Of a DNA stretch of 64,000 bases, positions 58,283 through 64,000 are shown piece by piece. A program made the translations under genes and the position numbers. Within the stretch, counting starts at the first letter, position 1; each line of letters opens with the position of its first letter. Source of the stretch: Histomonas meleagridis (taxonomy: Eukaryota; Parabasalia; Tritrichomonadida; Dientamoebidae). Location: contig WSYJ01000151.1 of NCBI GenBank assembly GCA_020186115.1, positions 186,001 through 250,000 on the forward strand. The letters are read 5' to 3'. A model generated the notes under the pieces. It saw nothing but the letters and a program-made list of their open reading frames with translations. It did no database searches and was not told the DNA's origin.

Positions 58283-59908
58283 ATGAGCGAATCAGGCAGC
58301 TACCAAAGTGATTCAAGTTCATATCAAGAAGACGATTCAACTAGCACCAGCGATTCTAGTCTATTCCTAACAAGTAGCGAACAAAGTGATTCCACTTCCA
58401 AAGAATCTAGCTCAAGCGAATCTTCAATAAGTAGCGAACAAAGCGATTCAACCTCAGGTAAGAAATCTAAAACCAATGCCCAAACAAAACCTGTTCCAAA
58501 GAAACCGCCAACAAAGAAAGAAGACAAAATCTCTGATTTAAAGCCACAAGGTAATACCAAAGCAAAGCCTGTTGCGAGTGAATCTTCATCAGATAGCGAA
58601 CGAAGTGATTCCTCTTCCAACAAAAAATCAAAAGGTGCCAATAAAGCAAAATTTATTACAAAGAAACCACCACCAAAGAGCGAAAGTAAAAGTCCTGACG
58701 CAAAATCCAAAGGTGATGCCAAAAAGCCTGTCAAAAAGGAATCTTCATCAGATAGCGATTCCACATCAGACAAAAAGCCAAAAGCTAGTGCCAAAGCAAA
58801 ACCTGCTGCAAAGAAGCCACCAACAAAGAGCGGAAACAAAAGTCCTGACAAAAAATCAAAAAGTAATGCCAAAAAGGAATCTTCATCAGACAGCGATTCT
58901 ACTTCCGACAAAAAACCAAAAGCTAATGTCAAAGCAAAACCAATTGATAAGGAATCACCAGCAAAGAAAATTCCAAGTGCAAAACCAAAAGCTGAAGCCA
59001 AAGCAAAGACAGTCAAAAAGGAATCTTCATCAGATAGCGATTCAACTTCGGACAAAAAGCCAAAAGCTAATGCCAAAGCAAAGCCTGCTGCAAAGAAGCC
59101 ACCACCAAAGAGCGAAAACAAAAGTCCTGACACAAAATCCAAAGGTAATGCCAAGAAACCTATTGTAAAGGAGTCGTCATCAGATAGCGATTCAACATCC
59201 AATAAAAAGCCAAAGAGCAACACTAAGGCAAAACCTGCGAAGAGTGATGCAAAATCCAAGAAAAAGCCTGCAAAGGATTCTCCAAAGAAGAGTAAACGCG
59301 AGACATCAGAAGATGACGTTCCGAAGTATGTTCCCGAGTTCCTCAATTACAGGTGCATGCGCCGCGTCAATTCGATGCCATCTGGCTCCAAGGTTACCTT
59401 TGAATTTTCTCTTGATGATAACGATCTCTATCACTGCAAGATGAGGAAGAAGCACCAGCTTAAGAACGTTCCCATCTCTGAAGGATCCGAAACGCACATT
59501 TCCTCGATTGATAATTATCTTCTTTCATCATCACATCATTTTCACAACTTTACACTCATGAGCGGCTCCGATGTTTTACTCAAAATTAAGTTTGACAATT
59601 CAAAAGGTGGGAAAAAACCGAAAGCGATCAAAGCCAAATGGACACCGAACGATGGGACAAGAGCGTTTATGCTTGTAAGCAAAGAACCTGATTATGATGC
59701 AAAAACTAAAACGTGGAGTCTTGACTTTGGTGGAAGATATGCAAAGCCAAGTATAAAGAATGCGATTTTGGTCGATCATAAAACACATGAAGTACAGGCT
59801 ATGTTTCGAAGAGTGGACCCATGGGAAATGCACGTGGATGCAAAAGAAGGCATCCCGCCATTGTTTTTATTTGCTGTTTTGGTGAGTTTGAACATTTGTA
59901 ACTTTTGA
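58283..59908 (+). CDS. Tubby-like protein with a long Ser/Lys/Pro repeat region
   Basis: From the ATG at 58283 (MSESGSYQSDSSSY) the protein has 541 residues. Residues about 1-345 are low complexity: acidic serine stretches (ESSSDSDSTSDKKPK) alternate with basic KAKPAAKKPPPKSENKSPD blocks, about five imperfect copies, reminiscent of Nopp140-type disordered regions and probably phosphorylated. From about 355 a C-terminal tubby domain begins (PEFLNYRCMRRV...KVTFEFSLDDNDLYHCKMRKK), with WSLDFGGRYAKPSIKNAILVDHKTHEVQAMFRRVDPWEMHVDAKEGIPPLFLFAVLVSL at the end. These are the typical FxGR, NFQ(L)V, FG+V and LCAFAIALSSF positions of tubby proteins, in diverged form. Tubby domains bind PI(4,5)P2. An earlier ATG (58217) is not preferred. 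Confidence 0.82.
   Translation: MSESGSYQSDSSSYQEDDSTSTSDSSLFLTSSEQSDSTSKESSSSESSISSEQSDSTSGKKSKTNAQTKPVPKKPPTKKEDKISDLKPQGNTKAKPVASESSSDSERSDSSSNKKSKGANKAKFITKKPPPKSESKSPDAKSKGDAKKPVKKESSSDSDSTSDKKPKASAKAKPAAKKPPTKSGNKSPDKKSKSNAKKESSSDSDSTSDKKPKANVKAKPIDKESPAKKIPSAKPKAEAKAKTVKKESSSDSDSTSDKKPKANAKAKPAAKKPPPKSENKSPDTKSKGNAKKPIVKESSSDSDSTSNKKPKSNTKAKPAKSDAKSKKKPAKDSPKKSKRETSEDDVPKYVPEFLNYRCMRRVNSMPSGSKVTFEFSLDDNDLYHCKMRKKHQLKNVPISEGSETHISSIDNYLLSSSHHFHNFTLMSGSDVLLKIKFDNSKGGKKPKAIKAKWTPNDGTRAFMLVSKEPDYDAKTKTWSLDFGGRYAKPSIKNAILVDHKTHEVQAMFRRVDPWEMHVDAKEGIPPLFLFAVLVSLNICNF
58300..59290 (+). repeat. Coding tandem repeats, ESSSDSDSTS-DKKPK-KAKP type
   Basis: About five imperfect blocks of about 50 codons, each with an acidic serine cluster followed by a basic Lys/Pro/Ala section. 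They are clearly inside the tubby-like gene and keep frame. Confidence 0.8.
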
Positions 59909-60161
59909 AATGAAAGAGAACTTTCGATATTTATTAAAAAATTTTTATGAAGTAAATGTTTTTGAATCAAGAAAAATATTATTTGATAGCAAACATCATT
60001 TCATTTGAGTCAAATAATATAAAAATTAATATTTTTCATTCGCATATTAAATGAATACAATATTATTATCCTCTCAAAGAGATAAGGCTTTGCCCCAGTC
60101 TGGTTCTAGATTGATTTGTAAAAAAAAAATTTTGGCATAGCAATGTTTCGTAAACGTTAAA

Positions 60162-60725
60162 ATGTCATTTGGAACCACCTCAGCCTGGGGCTCAATCAGT
60201 AAAACAAGCAACCAGCCCCAGAACTTTTACAATAGCAATTATTCATACGGACGTCCATATACTAGATATTATTCATATTATTCAAAAACTTCTAATCAAA
60301 AAAAATGAAGCCCGAAGTGTATCAAGCAATTCCCCCAGTGGGGAGAACCAAACTCAGTTAATCCATGAGCTAGTGGAAATAATCAAATATCATTAGGATC
60401 TAATATTGTTAAAAAAAATAAGCCAACAGCTATAGCATCACCGCCATTAAGCGCAGCTAAAGCGGACACACCAACATCTCGGCCCACTGTCCAACTCTCT
60501 GAGTCGTACGTAGTTTCATACAGCGCCGCCGATTTCGAAGAGAGTGAACGCACTCCGCAGCCATATTCATCTCCACTCCAAACTCCGCTTGTAATCGTAA
60601 ATGTTTCGTACCCAATGAGTTTCTCCCCTCCGTATTATTACTGGCGAATGTATCCTTGTGCATTTCCACAAAACTTCATGATGCAGCCTCTTATGTACGC
60701 ACAGCCAACAAATGTGTCCAAGTAA
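60162..60725 (+). pseudogene. Small Ser/Tyr/Pro-rich gene with two frame changes
   Basis: An ATG at 60162 in the context GTAAACGTTAAAATG opens MSFGTTSAWGSISKTSNQPQ. This frame ends at the A8 run 60298-60305. One base shorter there, it would continue NEARSVSSNSPSGENQTQLIHE. After a second shift near 60365 the third frame reads SGNNQISLGSNIVKK..., ending PPYYYWRMYPCAFPQNFMMQPLMYAQPTNVSK at a TAA at 60723. Coding-like composition continues across all three frames on this strand only, so one broken gene is likely. It has no domain I recognise; the ending is rich in Tyr, Met and Pro as in disordered RNA-binding or adaptor proteins. Confidence 0.55.
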
Positions 60726-61124
60726 ATATAGTTAATGCATTTCTTTAACCAAATATCATTTATCTGATTGCATTTACTCATTAGAAATCTTTTTGATGAT
60801 ATTCGAATAAAGATATTGAAGAAATTTGCTTTTGCTTTTATTCACATATACAAAACATCTTATTTCAAATAAAATACCATAGATAACATGTTTAAAACTT
60901 AGAATGAAAAATATCAAATTTTTAAATTTTGACTGCTCCTATTTTTTTATAAAAATATTTCGATTATAAACAGTCAATTTTGATTTGGAGCCCAAAATAC
61001 GATTTCGCCAGTGTTTAATCATTTTAATCAGCCAGCAGATCAAAAACAGTGAAATTTAAGTGACAATAAATTATTTACAAATTGATAATAATAAAAATTA
61101 TAATTGAACATTTATTAACAATTG
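60726..61124. other. Intergenic between converging genes
   Basis: AT-rich with no recognised gene. Confidence 0.5.
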
Positions 61125-62591
61125 TCAATTCATTTGATTCCTTATCTCCTGAATGAATGATTTTATGTTTACATTTATATCTTTTTCCTTCAATATTGGT
61201 ATACACAAAGGCGAATTACATTCTCTTTTGCCGCTATAACATTCCTTCGCATATTCATCCAACTCATCTTTAGTCACAAGTTCGTTTTCATCTTTCGGAT
61301 GGTAGCTTATGTACTTAATTTTAGATAATTTCGCGGCTTTTTCATACCAATTTCTACAATTAAATCCATAAGGAAATATTTCAATTACTGTTTTACCTTG
61401 TTCCATCCATAATAAATTAGCTAAAGCACTTCCATGTGCACCAACAAGTACATCAGCATTTCCTATCTTAAGTATTTTTGATTTTACTGACATTGCTGAA
61501 ATGTCAATAATTTCGATATCACAATTATTATCATATATCTCTTTTAATGCATCCTTGACCTCATCTATGTTGGTTATTTTTCGTGGTGACTCATGATTAA
61601 CCAAAATTATTTTCTTGTGTGATGAATCTTTCTGTGGGAAACTGTTTATATCGAAAAAGTTGAAAATAATACGTTTAAAACCCGTTATGTCAACGTTTGA
61701 TGGGAATACGTATTGTGGATCATTCGGCGATTGTTTCGATTCTGTAACTTTATGCATCCCTAAAACAAGCTTCTCAAAACACATCGGAATCCCAATGGTT
61801 GACGTCTTGTAGTTAGAAAATGCACTTGAAATGTGTGGAACATTTCGTGAATTAAAAAATGGAAAGAAAATTCGATGGTCTTTTTGGAATTTACCTTCTT
61901 CTGTAAGGGTAAGGTACATTGGTATTAAGAAATCATAGTAGAGTTGCCAATCATGATCAAGCATTGATCCAGCAAACATTACATTGGTGGTGTTTCGAAC
62001 ATATGGAAGACTACCAAGGAGGTCACTTTGATCTTGGAAGTTATGAATTCGACCATGTGGAAAGTCAGATGGAGCTCCATGAGATCCAAGTGTTAAAAGT
62101 GGTGTATCAAATTTAATGGGATATGGTGAAGTTAGCGAATAAATATCGTAGCCATAACAAATATCATGGGCAACACAAAGACGAGTTGACCAGTCATTTG
62201 ATGTACAATAAAATTTTTGTTCCGAAAGTTCTAGATTTTCTTCATATAATAATTTAGAACCTCTAACAAGTGTAAACTTGACTTTTCCACCAATAATTAA
62301 AGGGATTTTACACTTTTTATTTTCACAAAATTTCGATAATTCATAATCAACTGCTGCACCAGAACCATTAAATTGAAAATTAATGTCAGTTGGATCCAAG
62401 CGAAGTGTAAATTCTATGGCTTCTTTGTTATCTGTAATTGTTGGAGGGTTTTGAAATGAGACTATATTTGGAAGTTTAAAAAGATCATGGCAAATATATA
62501 CTTCTAGCACTATTATGGTGATTGAAATGATTTCAATAATTATAAAAGCCTTAAAATTTACCACCAGGTTTCTGCTTTTATTTTGCTCCAT
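61125..62591 (-). CDS. GT61-family glycosyltransferase, type II membrane protein
   Basis: From the ATG at 62591 (MEQNKSRNLVVNFK) the protein has 488 residues: a short cytosolic tail, one transmembrane anchor (about 14-36) and a lumenal catalytic region. The C-terminal third carries the GT61 hallmark ILKIGNADVLVGAHGSALANLLWMEQGKTVIEIFPYGFNCRNWYEKAAKL, the region that binds the sugar nucleotide. HESPRKITNIDEVKDAL lies upstream, where the family has R.I.N..E. GT61 includes EOGT, POMGNT2 and plant xylosyltransferases. The acceptor here is unknown. It should act in the ER or Golgi on proteins or glycans of the surface coat. Several cysteines (CENKKC, CVAHDIC) suggest disulphides. Confidence 0.87.
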   Translation of the reverse strand: MEQNKSRNLVVNFKAFIIIEIISITIIVLEVYICHDLFKLPNIVSFQNPPTITDNKEAIEFTLRLDPTDINFQFNGSGAAVDYELSKFCENKKCKIPLIIGGKVKFTLVRGSKLLYEENLELSEQKFYCTSNDWSTRLCVAHDICYGYDIYSLTSPYPIKFDTPLLTLGSHGAPSDFPHGRIHNFQDQSDLLGSLPYVRNTTNVMFAGSMLDHDWQLYYDFLIPMYLTLTEEGKFQKDHRIFFPFFNSRNVPHISSAFSNYKTSTIGIPMCFEKLVLGMHKVTESKQSPNDPQYVFPSNVDITGFKRIIFNFFDINSFPQKDSSHKKIILVNHESPRKITNIDEVKDALKEIYDNNCDIEIIDISAMSVKSKILKIGNADVLVGAHGSALANLLWMEQGKTVIEIFPYGFNCRNWYEKAAKLSKIKYISYHPKDENELVTKDELDEYAKECYSGKRECNSPLCIPILKEKDINVNIKSFIQEIRNQMN

Positions 62592-62808
62592 TTTGGTTGG
62601 AGAAAAATTGCCAAAAAAATTTAAGAACATTTAAAATTGTCATTTTTTTTATGAAAGTCTTTTGCAAGAATCTTGAAACCTAAAAATGTTATATCATGAA
62701 CAAATCTTGTCTATACCCAATGAGAATTGCAATCTTAAAAATTTTGTTTCTTTAAAAAATCATTAAATTGATTTACGTAATGTGATTAGTTTATTCCATT
62801 GAGGTCAT

Positions 62809-63483
62809 TTATGCATTTTCTTGAATGAACTTGAGTACTTCTGATATATCTTCATGTACCACAGAACATGTAGCAAATTGAACATTATTATTCAATTGAG
62901 AAAATTCAAACTCTTTACCTTGCTCTCCAATGAAAATGTTTTCGTTATTTTCGACGAAGTTTGATTGTTGGCGATTTGCACGAATATCATCAATTTCACG
63001 TTCGAGTTCACTTTTGATGATATCAATTGAGCGTGATCCTGGAATATCGTTCTTTGTAGAGAGGATCATGATTGGAATTCTTTTTGTATAGATTTCTGGA
63101 ACACATAAGATATCATAAAGAAAGTTTGCAATATCATTTATAACCCTAAGAACTGTCTCACTATCGATGGTGAAAATGATTGCATCTGCGTTTTTGATGG
63201 CTGCTAACACTTCAGTTCTAATTCTAGGATGACCAGGAAGATCAACAAATTGAACTTTCTTTTTTCCAACATCTAATTGAAATTCATTTTTAACCTGTGA
63301 TGTTATTGTTGGATATGATTTATTTACGCAAACATTATAAAATAATTTTGTTTTACCTGAACCACTTAATCCGACCATGTATATTGTTTTGTTTTTATTC
63401 GATCTACCGAATATCATGTATGCTGTGAATAAAATTCCGATTAATAGAAGTGCTGAAGTCGTGATAATAATCCACAAGTCCAT
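62809..63483 (-). CDS. SRPRB: Signal recognition particle receptor beta subunit
   Basis: The protein is 224 residues from the ATG at 63483 (MDLWIIITTS). An N-terminal transmembrane helix (about 4-25) is followed directly by an Arf-like GTPase domain. Its motifs are MVGLSGSGKT (36-45), FVDLPGHPRIR (about 79-88), LSTKND (the NKxD motif as TKND, about 141-146) and a C-terminal ATCSV. The DLPGH variant of G3 and the location of the membrane anchor are typical of SRPRB. It docks the SRP receptor alpha subunit and opens the translocon path for nascent chains in the ER. An insert at about 165-195 contains a Gln/Asn-rich loop. AAACGGTCT at 63524-63532 lies about 42 bp upstream. The GTG start at 63498 is not used. 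Confidence 0.92.
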   Translation of the reverse strand: MDLWIIITTSALLLIGILFTAYMIFGRSNKNKTIYMVGLSGSGKTKLFYNVCVNKSYPTITSQVKNEFQLDVGKKKVQFVDLPGHPRIRTEVLAAIKNADAIIFTIDSETVLRVINDIANFLYDILCVPEIYTKRIPIMILSTKNDIPGSRSIDIIKSELEREIDDIRANRQQSNFVENNENIFIGEQGKEFEFSQLNNNVQFATCSVVHEDISEVLKFIQENA

Positions 63484-63524
63484 ATCTAAAAGTGACACAT
63501 GACCAAATCTGCATATTTTGAATA

Positions 63525-63530
63525 AACGGT
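63525..63530 (+). promoter_or_regulatory. AACGGT motif upstream of SRPRB
   Basis: AACGGT (plus strand), reading ACCGTT on the gene strand, 42 bp from the ATG. Confidence 0.45.
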
Positions 63531-64000
63531 CTCCAATAAGAAAACTTTAGTGAGATTTCATTGAGAAATTACCAATTATTAAAGAAATTTTTTGGTGTAA
63601 TATTGGAAACAAATTATGATGATTATGTTCGAATTTTTAGATTAAAGCTCAATTTCAAAATTATGATTCAGAATTTATTCACATGTGATAGAAAACTATT
63701 AGTAAAAAAGTAGAATTATGTCAAAACTTGGTGGCGATTTTGGTGGTTGAAGAATGAAACAAATCGAAGGCCTTCTTCCCTCCTAAATTGACCAAAATTG
63801 TAGACAGATTGAATCTAAACTTTAGAATTCCTCTGAAAAAGTTTGGTCGACCAAAAATAAAGGGAAATAATTTCCGGACTAAAGCATATTAAAAAGTATC
63901 TATTTTATCCAAAAGTATGAATTTACATCAAATAATAATATTCATTTTTAAGTAAAATTCGGATTTGCCAAAAATTTGAACTCAAAATTTTTATTTGATT
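63531..64000. other. Terminal non-coding region
   Basis: No gene seen to the end of the window. Confidence 0.45.

Noticed and set aside
58324-59346. 340-codon minus-strand ORF opposite the tubby-like gene
   Set aside because: It is the antisense shadow of the in-frame Ser/Lys repeats; its sequence is a repetitive Phe/Leu/Ser complement with no domain.
1-64000. tRNA or rRNA genes
   Set aside because: No cloverleaf-like or rRNA-like segment was recognised by eye; a covariance-model search would be decisive.

Overview
The window looks like nuclear DNA of an AT-rich, intron-poor anaerobic protist, most likely a parabasalid close to Tritrichomonas/Trichomonas. This is an inference. The core genes are plainly eukaryotic: ribosomal protein L13A, eIF2B-gamma, ATG5, a PROPPIN, SRP receptor beta, a Rab, a DENN protein, a SAGA Ada1-like subunit and a TKL kinase. 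Intergenic spaces are short, no gene needs a canonical GT-AG intron, and three large loci belong to a trichomonad-style ankyrin family (DUF3447-like N-terminus). A DUF5057 surface protein and tubby, kelch and VIT/VWA proteins also fit a large trichomonad-type genome.

Layout. 0-3.5 kb: PROPPIN and a coiled-coil gene with a frameshift. 4.4-11 kb: ankyrin locus 1, ending in 32 tandem units of about 170 bp. 11.7-20.1 kb: TKL kinase, divergent Ada1-like and propeller-like pair, RPL13A, VIT/VWA protein. 20.2-22.1 kb: an endogenous CRESS-DNA-virus-like insertion (Rep helicase relic plus an opposed capsid-candidate ORF) bounded by 19-bp direct repeats. 22.6-25.1 kb: ankyrin locus 2 on the minus strand. 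25.2-27.1 kb: two long perfect palindromes and a tyrosine-recombinase element with 45-bp terminal inverted repeats. 27.5-28 kb: rearranged ankyrin relics. 28.5-38.7 kb: eIF2B-gamma, a membrane protein, ATG5, DENN, a small secreted cationic protein, kelch. 39.8-42.1 kb: ankyrin locus 3. 42.5-63.5 kb: DUF5057 surface protein, CHORD-like protein, NAD synthase, Rap/Ran-GAP-like protein, a polytopic membrane protein, Grp170-like chaperone, Rab, tubby-like protein, a frameshifted small gene, a GT61 glycosyltransferase and SRPRB.

Functional links. The ER/secretory genes (Grp170-like, SRPRB, GT61, Rab, DENN, Rap/Ran-GAP-like) and the two autophagy genes (PROPPIN, ATG5) belong to shared pathways but are scattered, not operonic. 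A Myb-site-like hexamer, AACGGT in either orientation, recurs just upstream of many starts. Many reading-frame breaks fall exactly at A or T homopolymers, so some broken genes may be assembly artefacts.

Most noteworthy: (1) in all three ankyrin loci every repeat is interrupted at the same codon by a spacer that is nearly always 80 nt and breaks frame, without GT-AG signals; (2) the integrated CRESS-like element; (3) the 1.07-kb tyrosine-recombinase element with TIRs beside a hairpin whose tip is GCGAAGC; (4) a secreted protein with two tandem lysine/valine amphipathic segments.
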